Shown here: piece by piece, positions 1 through 11,574 of the stretch
Layout: every line of letters begins with the position of its first letter
How positions within the stretch are numbered: position 1 is the stretch's first letter
Assembly: GCA_018350325.1 (NCBI GenBank)
Contig: JAEVLN010000033.1
Coordinates: 1 to 64,000 of the forward strand
Length of the DNA stretch: 64,000 nucleotides
From: Globodera rostochiensis
Taxonomy: Eukaryota; Nematoda; Chromadorea; Rhabditida; Heteroderidae
Direction of reading: 5' to 3'
Made by a program: the position numbers and the translations under genes
The notes under the pieces: generated by a model
Database searches by the model: none
Seen by the model: only the letters and a program-made list of their open reading frames with translations
What the model was told of the DNA's origin: nothing

Positions 1-19
1 AATTTAATTTATTTAATTG

Positions 20-110
20 AATTTCTCGCGCAATAAATTTTTAAGAAAATCCGCCATCGTTGAATTGGGTTTTAAAATGATTTCTAATTTCAGTTTTACC
101 ATAACCGATT
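20..110 (+). repeat. Dispersed repeat copy, pair with 28465-28625
   Basis: The stretch with ctcgcgcaataaa and then ccgccatcgttgaattgggt recurs at 28465-28625, where about 65 bp more lie between the two parts. The second part is nearly identical in both places. No coding frame stands out. It is one of many paired blocks that mark old segmental duplication in this window. Confidence 0.8.
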
Positions 111-364
111 ATTTTTCTTATAATTTTGATAGATTATGCATTAAACTATAATTGTAGAAATAACCATCAAATTTTTAGACAACTAAATATTGATTACTTT
201 AAATTAATTGTGTTTCAAACATATAGATTTATTTAAATTTCTCAAATTAAATTTTTTTGATGATTAAAGTTTAAATCTATTGATAAAATTAATATAGAAC
301 TTGTTTTTCTTTATTTTTTTTTTGTAATTAAATTATTATATAAAGAATTCAATAGTTTTTATCG

Positions 365-440
365 ATACTAAAAAAATTCTTTAATGCACATGGCGCGATT
401 AAATGTCGATAGTGGTCGTCCGTATCACATTTTTCTTTCT
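365..440 (+). pseudogene. Caspase-like fragment, NVDS segment (weak)
   Basis: A small GC island. One plus frame reads NSLMHMARLNVDSGRPYHIF and then LSSL before a stop. The NVDS...FLSSL pattern recalls the segment after the first caspase beta strand (R-x-G-T-x-V-D-x-x-N-L-x-x-x-L). No paralogue of this exact island was found in the window. It may be a chance match; it is listed because the same motif recurs elsewhere in better copies. Confidence 0.18.
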
Positions 441-654
441 TCATTGTAGTGAATAATTATTAAATTATTTTATGAAATTGCTATTTAAGAAAATTTAATT
501 TAAAATATTTATAATTAACGCTTTTTTAGATTTATTAAAGGCGTAAGAGGCGGTATAAGGCTTTTACGCAATGATCAACACGTTTGTAATAAGTTTTTTG
601 ATTTTAAAATTAATTTTCTAACACACTCAATTACGATTATTTTTCTAAATAATG

Positions 655-840
655 GTATCAAAACGATTCTTGTCACGATGTTGCTTCTTTGAGCAGACTT
701 GATCTTGTCCATCAGTTTGTGGATGTTTTCCTAATCGATGGCTTAACATTTGCAGTGCATTCTTTTTTTAATCGGTATGAGTTATATATTATTAATTATA
801 CGATTTTGATTTCTATTTGCGCAAAATTGTAACTTTTATT
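655..840 (+). other. Open coding-like island, unassigned
   Basis: A GC island open for about 60 codons on the plus strand (…HDVASLSRLDLVHQFVDVF…). The minus strand is also open for over 30 codons, so strand is uncertain. The plus reading could be a degraded catalytic-His strand (HQFVDVFLIDG in place of ...FV...L-S-H-G), but the histidine is not in place. I do not recognise it securely. Confidence 0.2.
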
Positions 841-3800
841 ATCAAAGCAGTTCATAATGAAGTTAATGTTAGTTGAGTTTTTAATATGCTTTCCATAATT
901 ATTTTATTTTATTGAATTAAACATTATTTCTTTCATTATGGTTATCAGATTTTTATTGGCATTATTCATTAATTATTTTTATTTAAAACAAATTATTTTA
1001 TTAACTGTGAATTTAAATTACGATTTTTGTTGGGGTTTTATTACTTGATTGATATTAGCTCCATAATTCGCGTCTAAATAAGCATATTATTTATTGTTGT
1101 TCGCGATGTTAACTACTAATACAATCATAATTAGATCAATAAATTAAAATCAAAGGATTTTTTACCTTTAAAAGCAATTTATTTATGTTTGAGTGTGTTT
1201 GATTATATTACCTTCTCCATTATGTAAACAATTTATTGAATATTATTTAATTGGTTTAAAGAATATTATTTAATTGGTTTAAAAATATTTATTGGATATA
1301 TTTTTCAAGAAAATATTGGAAATAAATTTGTTTCGTATCTTTATTGAAATTTATAATATTAAATATTAGAATTTTAGATTTTTAAAATTAATAAATCCCT
1401 TATAAAAATTTAATCTTTTTTTATTAATGTTTTTTTGTTTAATTTTTATAATTCAGTTTAAATTAATTGTTGTTGATAAATTATTCAATTTTAATAGTTT
1501 AAATATAATTTTTGCAAATTAATAAGTTACTAATTATCCAGACTTATGTTTGTGATCAACGAAACAAAAGTATTAAATTGTATTTAAAGATTTTTTTTAT
1601 TAAAAATGTATAAATTGAGTTTTATAATACAACACCCAGAAACACTGACAGACTTCTTGACAAATCTGCAGTTTGCTTGATTCATTTGTGGTGTAAATAA
1701 TATAAATTTACTATTTGTTTAATATTCTGTCTATAACTTTGACATTAACATATTTCCAAATGAATTTTGTGTCATTAATCTCTGCTATATTGATTTAGAT
1801 GGTTTTTACAAATTTACAGTGAATAAAATACCTTTTATATTTATATTGAAAAGAAAATTTTATGTTTATCATTTCTTGTTTTTTGTTTATTGCTTAAAGT
1901 TTTTTAATATTAAGATTTAGATAAACTTTTTTATTTTTCTATTATTATTCTTATGTGCGGTTTTTACTGAGAATGTAATTTATTGTTAATATATTTTTGA
2001 CATATAATTTCGCATTATTAATATTTTGAATTTGCAAATTAAAAAATGAAGCATTGATTATTATATTTGTTTAAAAATACGGGTTAGGCCCGTTCTTAAA
2101 TGTACCATTCGATCAAGCCCGTTAATTATTTGAATCAGAAATCGGATTGCTATGCAAATACTTATACATATTTATAAATATTATGATTTAACATGCACCA
2201 TTACAATTTATTATATTGATTTTATGCCCATTCGAACAACAAAGTTAATTTATTGTTAAATAAATAAAAAACTAATAACATCTCTTTTTCATAACACGGA
2301 CTAAATTTTGCTAGTTTTAGTTTCTTTGAACTATTGTTAATATTTTAATTGTAAACAATGAACATATATTAGCTAGTAATGCTCCTTTTTACTCAAATAA
2401 ATAATAGTATTTTAACATTTAAAAATAATTAATATAAGAATATTTGATTTATTAGCAATAAACTTTTATAATAGATGCCCATTCCGAACCATAGCAAGCA
2501 AGTGTTTTACCTTAGGTACTTTAATTTTTTATGCATTATAATTATTTTTATAATTTGTAATAAAAAGAAGTCGTATTACTATGATTCATAGATAAAGTAT
2601 GATATAGATTAATAATTGGTGTGCTCCTTTTTTAGGTCGGGCATCATTCTTCTAGTAAAATATTTGCTTTTAATCTATTACATAGCCATTTTTATGTTGT
2701 TTATTGCAATTTTGTTTATTTTAAGTAATATTATTGAAGATTAATTTTTTAATAAAGTATGTCCTCCTGTCAAATGAAAAGTCTCATGGGCAGAACGATC
2801 AGATAAATTTCACTTAATTTCCGAATTCAAAATATTATTCTTTTATTATAAAATAATCAATAAGATTTTATGAAATATTACAGAAGCATATTTCTTTTTA
2901 ATAAATTTCCTTTCTATGTTAATTAATTAAGCGGTTTTTGTTCTCGGTTCGGTTCGGTTTGGTTTAAACTTTGAAAATTATATTAACTTTATTTAAATAA
3001 ATCATTAAATTCGATTTCATTATTTATCTTCTTTTTCAAATAAAGATTAATATGTTTAAAATTTTTATAGATTTAATACTTTTGCAAATATGCAATTTGA
3101 ATAAACTTGTTATCTTTGGATTTTTAATTGCATATTTAGTTTTTGTATACAAATTAAATTCAATTTTGTCATAAAATTGAAATTTTTTGTTATTGAAGTG
3201 CAAGGTTCCCGGTTCATGAGCTCACACTTGTGAAATTGTATTTTTTTTGTTTGCTGCTTTTAAGTATGATTTTGTTTATATAATATTTTTATTTGGTAAC
3301 TAATGTAATATTTATTTTAAATTTTTTAATATTTTTTGGTTTATTTTAGGTTTTTAACTAATTATTTGTTATCATGAAATTTTTGGAATTAATTAAAAAT
3401 TTTTTATTTATTAAACTTGAAACCTTTTTTTAAATTTTCCATTAATTATATTTCTAAACACTAGTACTACGGAAAACTTTAAATTTTATTTTGTCAATTA
3501 AGTATTGGGCCTGGCACATGCTTTTATTGATTCCTTTATAATTTAATTTAATTTAAATGTTTTGTTTAAGAAAGAACTCTTTATTTACGATATTATAAAA
3601 AAAAGCACAATTATTGTTTTATATCTCATATTTTCATTATTGAACTTGAGTGCGATAAAAATTAAAAATCATTTAAAATGAACCAAAAAAGTCCAATCAA
3701 AAATACCCGGGTTTTGGAACCGGTCCGGTTTTGTATCCGTTTAACCGGTACTGAACAACCCTAATTGAGAGACAAAACCTTATGATTTTTTAAAATTTGT

Positions 3801-4080
3801 ATATTTAAATTTGCATAATTTTAACAAAAAGTTCTTTTCGTTCCTGTTCGTTTATATAAAGAATTTGATTAAAACACCTTAAAGTTCTTTTGGGATTCAT
3901 TATTAGTGCTTTCAATTTTTTTGTTCTTCTTGAATTCATGCACTCTTTTTTTACAAAATTTCTGTTGATTTAAAGATATAAAAATAAAAATCTGCCTGGG
4001 TGTTGAATTTAAAACGTTTATGATGATAATAAAACAAATTAAGAAACTTTTTTAACTAAGGTTGTATATTAATTATTTAA
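841..4080. other. AT-rich tract with few islands
   Basis: Mostly A/T homopolymer-rich sequence without a recognisable gene. Small islands: 1620-1680 (plus frame QHPETLTDFLTNLQFA, faintly like the p10 helix of caspases), 2085-2140, 2470-2505, 2760-2815, 3190-3235 and 3505-3530, none assignable. GGTT/CCGG-rich low-complexity patches lie at 2938-2965 and 3707-3765. A short direct repeat (ttatttaattggttta) lies at 1237-1285. Confidence 0.5.
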
Positions 4081-4084
4081 TCTT

Positions 4085-4625
4085 AAGTTAAAGTGGTACC
4101 ACATCGTTTAGCAACGAAGAAGAATTCGCACGTCAAACTCCTCAATTAAATTATTATTTAAACAATTTATTTTAAAAAAATGTTATTTTTTACATTGTTC
4201 ATCTTTGCTTATTACTTTTATTAGCAAAGTAATCCAGCAGATTAATTTAAATTTAGATATTTATTTTTTTATAATTTTGCAAAGCTTTTTGAGTTTTGTA
4301 TTGTCAATTATCGGTATCGACTCGCTCATGTCGTGTTAATTTTAAAAAGATTATATTTTTTAATAATTTAAAATAATTCATTGATATATTGTTGCTAAAA
4401 TCATATTGTCAATAGTTTAAATTCAAATGATATAGGATTAAATTTAAAAGATTTATAATGATCAAAACACAGAAAACACGCCCGCCCTAGTTGACAGTCG
4501 ACTTCTTGTTTGTTGTTTTAATAATATTTTCTTTTTAATAATAATTTGAAATAAATTCAATGCCATGCCGCTTTCGAAGTAAAACGAACAAATTATTTCC
4601 GGCAAGTTCAACCGTAAATAGGCAT
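4085..4625 (-). pseudogene. Caspase-like p20 block, copy alpha
   Basis: Three islands lie in caspase order on the minus strand. At 4625-4540 a frame reads NNLFVLLRKRHGIEFIS, comparable to the catalytic-His strand (F-V-x-x-L-L-S-H-G). At 4340-4285 it reads MSESIPIIDNTKLKKLCK, comparable to the D-G-x-x-P-I-x-x-L segment. At 4150-4085 it reads TCEFFFVAKRCGT, comparable to K-L-F-F-I-Q-A-C-R-G. The 29.7-30.3 kb copy has homologous islands in the same order and orientation. Intervening DNA is AT-rich. Other frames are also partly open (for example IEEFDVRILL at 4150-4105), so individual assignments are tentative; shared order in two copies is the main support. Confidence 0.35.
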
Positions 4626-4739
4626 TTTTCATTTTTCTTGAATTAAATTATATTATTATTATAATTTGTTTATTTTTATTTCGCTTTACTATTTTTTGAT
4701 TTAGCTATTTTAGTGCCTATGTTGTATGTCATTTTTATA

Positions 4740-4915
4740 ATTGTAAATTAATTGAGCCCCGTCTCTCTGTGTTTCTTTTAGCAATGTTAATAAATTAAAT
4801 ATATAGCCCAGATTTAATTTTTAAAACAAAAGTACATAATTTTATTATAAATAATGATTAATTTTTATATTTTATTTTGCCAACCAAATTAAATCGCCTT
4901 AGTTCAAATTTTTTT
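4740..4915. repeat. Block X, repeated at 29465-29610 and in part at 36880 and 27440
   Basis: The run starting ttgtaaattaattgagcc and continuing through gcaatgttaataaattaaa to ttttgccaaccaaatt recurs at 29465-29610. Its first 30 bases recur at 36880 and 27440. It lies next to a p10-like island in both main copies, so it is probably intron of a duplicated gene. It shows no coding frame. Confidence 0.75.
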
Positions 4916-4924
4916 TAGACTTCA

Positions 4925-5046
4925 TGTAGCCAACGTGCCCGTCTGGTGATTCCGGATCTACACGTGGTGTGGTGCAGAAGAAAGCGCCAGCAGCATGCCT
5001 TTGTTCTTTAGTAACATATCCTTTTCCGGCATTTTAATGCTGCCAA
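4925..5046 (-). pseudogene. Caspase-like p10 start fragment
   Basis: The clearest GC island of the first 10 kb. One minus frame reads MPEKDMLLKNKGMLLALSSA and then PHHV, a stop, IRNHQTGTL. Known caspases begin p10 with I-P-x-x-A-D-F-L-x-A-Y-S-T-x-P-G-Y-x-S-x-R-N-x-x-x-G-S, so M-L-L-A-L-S-S-A-P and R-N-x-x-T-G-T fit. The island at 29710-29795 aligns in the same frame (NKAMLKSTKFARYQAYF). An in-frame stop suggests decay. A second open frame (RHAAGAFFCTTPRVD) is the rival reading. Confidence 0.4.
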
Positions 5047-5091
5047 AAGTGCAAAGTTAATTTAATTTTCAAACAATGCAATTTTTTGTCA

Positions 5092-5280
5092 TTAAATAAT
5101 TTCTTGGGATGTTGATGCATATTTTAGCCTTATTGTTAGATCAGAATGATGCACACTTGAGCATTTAACATTTAATAATAGGGTTGTTTTTGGTGTCATA
5201 CTCATTCCCGATTGAATATATTTTAAAGATTCGTATTCATATTTTAAGCAATAGCTATGCAAATATTTATCTTTAAGCAT
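5092..5280 (-). other. Open frame, caspase-like strand (weak)
   Basis: A 62-codon frame with initial Met. Its middle (SMTPKTTLLLNVKCSS) could be the hydrophobic strand carrying the catalytic Cys (P-K-x-x-F-F-I-Q-A-C-R-G) or the first p20 strand. It lies just upstream, on the same strand, of the p10-like island at 4925-5046. The rest is lysine- and tyrosine-rich and may be translated intron. Low certainty. Confidence 0.22.
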
Positions 5281-5442
5281 TTAAATTGTAAAAATTTTTT
5301 ATAATTTTTTTGGTATTATTTATTTGTAAGATTTTTTATTTTAATTTTAACTAATATAATTGTAATTTTATAAAAAATTGCTGTTTTCATCTACACAAAA
5401 TTTGTCATATTTACGATATCTTTATCATTTTACATTAAATCT

Positions 5443-5526
5443 ATGATTTTTACAGCTATAATTTTAGTTTTCATGCCCATTTTTCAACGTATTGCGGAGT
5501 TCTTCGAGTCTAGCCTTTTAGATTAA
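5443..5526 (+). pseudogene. Caspase-like p10 helix fragment
   Basis: After a possible acceptor (gatttttacag) the plus frame reads VFMPIFQRIAEFFESSLLD and stops. Caspases have M-x-I-L-T-R-V-N-x-x-V-A-x-x-F-E-S-x-x-x-D here. The M-x-I, R-I/V, A, F-E-S and D positions agree, with a shorter middle. No second copy was seen. It is on the opposite strand to the neighbouring caspase-like pieces. Confidence 0.3.
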
Positions 5527-5529
5527 ATT

Positions 5530-6470
5530 ACCTCTAATGATTTTTAAATATTAATTGCTTTAATAAATTGTTTTAATCATTTTAAGATTTATAAGTAGTT
5601 GTTAACGTTTTTAATATGCTTATATTTATTTAATGAATTTACAAAATCGTATTTTTTTAACTAAATCGTTTGAAATATTTTATATTAGAATTTTTGGTAA
5701 AAATTAAGTTTTTATAATTTTTGTTCATATAGTTTTTTATTGTTCAATAAACAATTTATATTTCCAACTGTTTTTTGCAAATTACATTTAAATTAAGAAT
5801 CGCTTTTTTGAGTTTACTTACTATTGTCGTCAATAAAATATTACAAATTAAAAACTTTTGAAGGCTGTGCAGTTAAAATTAGTTTATTCGTTGTTATTTA
5901 CAAATTCTTATTTATTTATTCCTACTGCTCATGTTCATCAGGTAGAAAAGCTTTAAATTTTTTTATGCTTTTTCAGAGTTATATAAATTATATCATTTAA
6001 TTATTAGAATGTAAAAATTAATTATATTTGATAAAATGATAACTTTAATTGATAGTTTTTGTCAGTTTCTGTATTAAAAAGGATTGCTTATTTTCAATTC
6101 TATAAATAAAATTGTTATAAACATTATTTACGAGTGTGTAAAATTCCATTTTTGATTTATTGGTTTTCAAATATCAAGTAAGTTCGCTAAAAAAGTCATC
6201 ACAGAATTTTGTTTTATGATTAAAAAATTAATAAATAAAAATAAATAGTTATTTCTTCATTATTTAATGTTAGACAAATTTTAATTATTATAACAAAACT
6301 TTATTGAATATATAGGTAGTGGCAGGTTATATCACGCCTGATTGCCAACGTTTCATAGTTCAGTCATTTAGCAAAAAGGCCGGTCATCGAAACACTGTCA
6401 AATTTTTTCTATTACATACCATATATTATTAAAGCATCTATTTTATGAAAAACCCCTATATTAATCACAT
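5530..6470. other. AT-rich stretch, nothing recognised
   Basis: No island, repeat pair or motif that I can support, apart from a slightly GC-richer patch at 6310-6400. Confidence 0.5.
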
Positions 6471-7372
6471 TTATGCAGGGCTCGGACCTTAAAATTTTTA
6501 GAATCCCCAACGAAGCATCAAAAAATCCTCATTTGATACGAAAAATTCGCAATTCTTCATTAAAACAAAAAATTTAATTTAACTTCGCTTCATTCAATAT
6601 TTCTGGGTACAACCTACATACTATTATTTGAAATAAATTCAAAGAACTAATACAAATATTATAACGATTATTTTAAATTTAAAATTTTTTCATTAATTTA
6701 TTTCAATAGTATTGCAAGTTTAAATAAAAAGTGTATTTTTAAGATTATGAATCCAGAAAAAAATGCTTAAAACAATTGTAATTATTAATTCATTAAAACA
6801 AAGAGTGAAACTTTTAAATAAAAAATTGAATATTTATTAAAATAAAACAAGTATGTAAGCATATAAAAAATCAACTAACATTAACTTCATATGAATTGCT
6901 TTGATAATAAAAATTTTTTTACAGAAAATGCAAATAAAAATCGTAAAATTAATAATATTTAACTCATATCGATTATGCATTGTAAATGTTGCAAAGACAA
7001 CTTCACATATCAACGCGGGCTTTGCTTGGTCATCAAAAACGTCTACTTTGCACCAGGGATGGGAGCCGACGACCTCAAAAAATTTTGCAAATCGGAATTC
7101 CGAGGCCTTAAAATTTTTCAGAAATCGGAATTCCGGGAACTCAAAACTTTTCGGAAATCGAAAATCAGAATTCCAACCCCAAAAAAGTCGGAAATCGCCT
7201 TCCTCTTCCCGCTTAACAAAATAATTTTAGAAAATTGAAGGCAAAAAAAAATTACCAAATTGTCATCAAAAATCAAAAGGATTTTTAATTAAGACAAATT
7301 AAAAAAAGTTTTAAAAATTGTTTCCTCTACCATAGATGTTCAAAGTAAATAGGGAAAAATAAATCGAGGATC

Positions 7373-7432
7373 TGAACCTTCAACAAATCACTCCCTCAAT
7401 TCTCTACCACTCACCAGTAAATCACCATCAAA
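7373..7432 (-). repeat. tRNA-like (pol III box) module
   Basis: On the minus strand an A-box-like tgagtggtagag is followed by a B-box-like ggttcagatcc at roughly tRNA spacing. No pairing acceptor stem was found, so this is a tRNA-derived (SINE-like) relic and not a tRNA gene. Related modules are at 16832-16896 and 51006-51065. Confidence 0.45.
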
Positions 7433-7511
7433 GACGCTCAGAAATTAATTTTTTAGGGGTTGAATTTTTATCCCGGTCTAATCGAGATTGAGACTGGGGA
7501 GGAGAAGGGGT

Positions 7512-7537
7512 CCGGCGGTGCCGATAGACGTCGCCGG
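7512..7537. repeat. GC-rich hairpin of the dispersed repeat
   Basis: ccggcggtgc, a 6-base loop and acgtcgccgg form an imperfect stem. The same feature at 48251-48278 pairs almost perfectly; the copy at 16571-16591 keeps only one arm. It stands out strongly from the AT-rich background. Confidence 0.7.
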
Positions 7538-8377
7538 TAAAATTTTTTGAATTTTTGACTCAATTTGTTAAGTGATTTACCGAAAAAGGAAAAAGATGCG
7601 TATTGATAATTTACCATATTTTAGACTTTGTAAAAAATGCTTATTTGTTGAGGGAAAAATAATGCAAAATTAAAAAACATATATTTTTTTACATTTATAA
7701 ATTATAGATGAAATCACTTGCCCAATAATTTAGTCAATGTAATAGGCAATATTTTATACGCAATTTTTAAAAATTTTAAATTCTGGTTGTTTAATATTTG
7801 TTTTAAATTTTTTTAATAACTTGATTTTTATTTGTTGACACGCTAAGTAAAGAACAAAAAAGTGCGGTAGATTGAGCAATGCAGCAGGCGATCATCTAAC
7901 GAATTAAACAAAATCCACTTTCGGTAACTGATAAAGTTATCAAAAAATAAATCAAGAAAAAAAGTATAAATATTAAATTCGCCCAGTTCTTCCAAAGAAA
8001 AAGATGCATAAGAATTGGTAATTTATAATATTTTAGAACTTTGTAATAAATCCTTATTTGTTGAGGGGAAAATAATGCAAAATTAAAAAACATAAATCTT
8101 TTTACATTTATAAATTATAGGTGAAATCACTTTCTCAATAATTTAGTAATTTAGTCAATGTAATAGGCAATATTATACTCAATTTTAAAAATTTCAAATT
8201 TTGTTTGTTTAATATTTGTTTAAATTTTTTTAATATAAACTTGATTTTCTTTTTGTTTTTCACTTCGCTGGGCATATAATTGTTAAACTATCATCTATAA
8301 ATTGTAATGGTGACCCGTTAGTCTTAAATTGTTCTTTTGTCAAACGTTTTTTGTAATTTTTTGTTAATTAAAAGCAA

Positions 8378-8560
8378 TTGCTTTGCAAAATTCATAATTG
8401 TTTTATCAATTTTATGTTAAACTGCGTAAAGAAATTTCAACGTTTTATTGGTCGAATAATGATATCCCACAAATATTCCCAAATCGTGGCACTATTTCCG
8501 GCAGCGACATTGCGGATTTTTTCTTCTGCTGTCATCGAAAGCATTTATTATAAATTATAA
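8378..8560 (+). CDS. Caspase-like C-terminal exon (p10 tail)
   Basis: 60 codons ending in a stop. The part starting NCVKKFQRFIGRIMISHKYS is conserved in the copy at 24006-24143 with conservative changes (I/V, I/L, H/R, Y/F), which argues that this is the real frame. The last residues, LRIFSSAVIESIYYKL, fit the final p10 strand of caspases (I-P-x-x-x-S-M-L-T-K-E-L-Y-F). N-x-V-K-K-F-x-R-F could be the preceding V-N-x-x-V-x-x-x-F helix. Probably only the last exon: no upstream partner could be joined with confidence, and the initial Met may lie in intron. Confidence 0.45.
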   Translation: MLCKIHNCFINFMLNCVKKFQRFIGRIMISHKYSQIVALFPAATLRIFSSAVIESIYYKL

Positions 8561-9039
8561 TTTAGTTTTTAGTTTTTATCGATCATTACGCACGAATGCG
8601 CATATGTACGTTAAAATTGATTAATTCTTACAATGATAAATTGAAATTTATCAAAATTTATTTATTCATTTTATTAAAAAAAGGATTATTGATTTTTGAT
8701 TTATATATCGCATTTGTTAAAAATGTCTAATTTATATTAATAATTTCTACAAATTTTACGCTGATCATTTTTACAAATGATTGTTTTGAAGGTAGGCTCG
8801 CTAGCTTCAAGCTAAATCTATAGAATTGTATTATTAAGAACACAATACTACGTCAAAATTGATTTATTGTTTCAATTATCAATCAAATTTTATTTAAAAT
8901 AAATTATATCAATTAGAACAAAATATTGGTTAATATCTGAAATGATTTGATTGAGGTAGTTGAAGTATTTATTTTAGATGGAAAATTGTTTAAACAGTTC
9001 AAAGTCTGCAATACAATTTTTTAATATTTGATGGTTAAT

Positions 9040-9145
9040 TTAATTTATTGTACTACGCTAATACCGAGAGCATAGAAAATGTTTAAGCATTCCTGTGATT
9101 GGTTACGACAAAGGTGGGCGGGCAGGCAGTACAGGTATTTTAAAT
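9040..9145 (-). other. GC island repeated at 24300-24370
   Basis: The minus frame LYCLPAHLCRNQSQECLNIF is open here, but the 24.3 kb copy has indels that break it. The common core (tagaaaatgtttaagcattc) is related to the 40.23 and 62.27 kb islands. It belongs to the duplicated family; the product is not recognised. Confidence 0.25.
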
Positions 9146-9149
9146 TTAT

Positions 9150-10745
9150 TTTTACTTTTAAAATAAAATAAAAAATCAGTGATTTTTGTCATTTTTTCAT
9201 CTATTCGTTATTTTTATCAACCTAGTTTAAATAGATTAAAAAATAATAATTTATTTTTAACTTGTTTTATTTCCAAATTAATGTATTAGGTAGTTAATTA
9301 ACATATGTTCAAATATTAGTATTTATGCAATTATAGAATATATATATGTAGTTACAAAATCATTGTGTTTTTTTGGGTTTAAGACATTATTAATTTTGTT
9401 GTTAATTAGGTATATTTATTTTTACAGCTATTTTTATTATTAATTTTGTTTAATATGTCATATAATTACAAATTCTTTTAAGTAAACATCAATAAAATTG
9501 TTTAAAGATGTATAAATTGCTTATCCATTGCTTTATGTCTCACACCGAAAAAATAACTTTATTTTACATTTTTAGGTTTTAGTAAAAATAATGTTAATAC
9601 ATTAGTGGCGTTCAAGAATCATTTGAACTTCCAAATCATGTTAGATTTATTATTTTTAATAGGTGCATTTAAACCAAATAAAAATTTATATTGTTATTTT
9701 TAGAAATTTTAACGTTTATTTGTTTTAGTTTAAAAATGGCATTAAAAATTTTGACATCCTCCTCCAAGCGTAGAACTTTGCGCAACATTTCTATAGCTTC
9801 AGTAGCAATTTACTCTGGTTTTGCTAACGTTTAAATTTTTTTTGCTTTTTAAAATGGATTTATTAAATTAAATCAACTCCCCGAAAAGCAATTGTTTTAT
9901 TTTACATTATTATATGTTATAGAAAAATATTGTAAATACTATCTTATTTGTAATTACTAGCGTTTTTTAAAATAAATAATATGTTTTTAAATATCATATA
10001 CGCAATTATTTCTGCTAACTTCACTTAAGCGCTCCAGCGCCTATCCGACAACAATTTTATTTAGTTAACCGCAATTTATAAATTATTTTATTCATTTTTT
10101 TCAATACTAGAAAAAATTAGTGTTTTATTTAAATTGCGTTTTTTAATCTACATTCAAAATTTAACGATTTAAATAATGAAAGACATTTAGTCGCGGCAAA
10201 TGCATGTAATTGTCAACATTTAATAACAATTCGGTTATTAAAGTGTAATTTTAGAGCTTTAAATTTCAGAAATTATTATAGCCGAAAAATATTAATCCTA
10301 TTCGCCTCACTTAAGTGTTCGTATTAGCGCCATAAAATTTCCTTGAACACCTTCCAAACTCGTCGCATTTTCTTTTTGTTTTCTTATAACAAATAATGAT
10401 ATTTATTTGCGCGTAAGTGTGCGTTGTAGCTAATCATATCTATTTCCAACAACAAAGTTGTTGAGTAATTCTGTCTAGAGATTAATTTAATTAATAAGAA
10501 TATTGGGAAGAAACCCCCCGTCCAGAAATGTCGGCGTTTTAATGAAAACTTTATTAATTCAACTTACACTTTTCTGTATTAAGCGTACGCGGACAAAAGG
10601 TCCAATGGACAAAACATGGTAAGCATAAATAGGCAAATTGTACAAATATCTGCTCAAACCCAAAACATCCTTGAGAACTGTTTGTGAGTTAGGAAGGTGA
10701 TTCGAAATTCTTGCGCAACTTTCTTAACAAAAACCTTAAAAATTA
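9150..10745. other. AT-rich, then a moderately GC region
   Basis: 9150-9990 is AT-rich without features. Islands at 10010-10060 and 10300-10375 share the word cacttaag but carry no long frame. From about 10480 the sequence becomes less AT-rich (accccccgtccagaaatg, caaaacatggtaagc with a possible donor at 10620), leading into the island at 10749. No gene could be built from it. Confidence 0.4.
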
Positions 10746-10748
10746 TAA

Positions 10749-10835
10749 AATATCCCAGACGGCGCCGTCAAACCCTCCAAGCTGCTCCAGTCTCGGGTAA
10801 CACCAAAATTGACCCCTAAAATTGATTTTGGATAA
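10749..10835 (+). pseudogene. Caspase-like fragment between catalytic His and Cys
   Basis: The plus frame between two stops reads NIPDGAVKPSKLLQSRVTPK then LTPKIDFG. Caspases have I-Y-G-x-D-G-x-x-P-I-K-x-L-x-x-x-F followed by L-x-x-K-P-K-L-F-F here. The D-G...P-x-K-x-L and L-T-P-K-I-x-F positions match. The island is short and may be one exon. A possible donor (tcgg/gtaaca) lies inside it, so the true exon end is uncertain. A 49-codon frame follows directly (Met at 10836) and is unassigned. Confidence 0.35.
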
Positions 10836-11452
10836 ATGAGTCGTCTACTCGAATTTAGTAAAATTGGCCGTTATGTAATTGGAAATCAACATGTTTGTAC
10901 TGTACTTGGGAATTCACTTTATCCGATCGCAATCCTGTTATGGGTTTACGTTTTTAACCTTTTAACTATGTTTATTCGTTGAAACATATTTTAATATTTT
11001 ACGCCATTGACATCTCTCTGGTTGTTCTATACTTACATAATTCTAATTTTAATACTATTATTATTTTACGTTTATTTCTGGATGCGTCGTACATTTTTTA
11101 ATGTTTATAATAAAGCGGATATAATTTTTGTTTATCAAAAACAGATTATGTCGGCTTTTTTAAATTATATTACAAATTAATATTTAAAAATTAAAAATAG
11201 TGGAGTTATATAACTTATTTATCTTTTAAACTATTAATGTTTGTTTGTTTATCTCTATTTGCACAAGAATAGTTTTACATTAGGCAAAAACATTTATAAT
11301 TTGCATGTTTAAAAACTATACATTTTCATGGGCCCAACATTAACTTTTTATTAATTCCTCAAAAACCGACGAATAATCGCGATTTACTTTCTAAAATTTA
11401 AAATTAATTCGATGCGTAAATTTTTTATAACAATTCATTAAAATTAATACAT

Positions 11453-11562
11453 TTTATTAAAATATTTCGTTGTTACTGTTCCGGCTGTTGATGATCACTC
11501 GGTGTTCGTGCCGCCTCTCTTTCTTTAGGTGCTGGCGCTGCCTCATAAGCTCTGGTGAGTTT
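11453..11562 (-). CDS. Terminal coding exon with poly(A) signal, product unknown
   Basis: A minus frame between an upstream stop and TAA at 11473-11475 reads KLTRAYEAAPAPKEREAART then PSDHQQPEQ. Its composition (Ala, Pro, Glu, Arg) is unlike translated AT-rich intron. A possible acceptor (aaaactcaccag) precedes AGCTTATGAGG. AATAAA lies 15 nt after the stop (11453-11458). The plus strand also reads DDHSVFVPPLFL, which could be a caspase His-strand relic, but the minus reading with stop and poly(A) signal is better. Confidence 0.4.
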
Positions 11563-11574
11563 TTAAATTTATTA

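Larger units (their letters stand above)
6476..7640 (+). repeat. Degenerate interspersed element with tRNA-like and GC-hairpin modules
   Basis: It begins near CAGGGCTCGGACC, like the CAGGG ends of hAT elements, but no matching right end was found. It contains an array of AAATCGGAATTCC-type words at 7080-7190, a tRNA-like module (7373-7432) and a GC hairpin (7512-7537) followed by a run ending ttgactcaatttgtta. The hairpin region is shared with 16565-16640 and 48235-48330. The overlapping open frames at 6901-7238 are probably repeat-derived, not genes. Confidence 0.5.
7840..9360 (+). repeat. Duplicated block, copy 1 (copy 2 at 23390-24580)
   Basis: Shared landmarks in the same order: ctgataaagttatcaaaaa / ctggtaaagttaccaaaaa, the run ending ttgccggttc-free aggtgaaatcact, the 8378-8560 exon, and the tagaaaatgtttaagcattc island at 9060. 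Copy 2 is shorter through several deletions. An old segmental duplication carrying a terminal coding exon. Confidence 0.85.

Noticed and set aside
2938..3765. ggttcggttcgg and ccggtccgg patches as telomere-like or satellite DNA
   Set aside because: Too short and irregular; treated as low-complexity sequence.
6901..7238. Two overlapping plus frames of 107 and 87 codons
   Set aside because: They run through an array of aaatcggaattcc words in an interspersed repeat.
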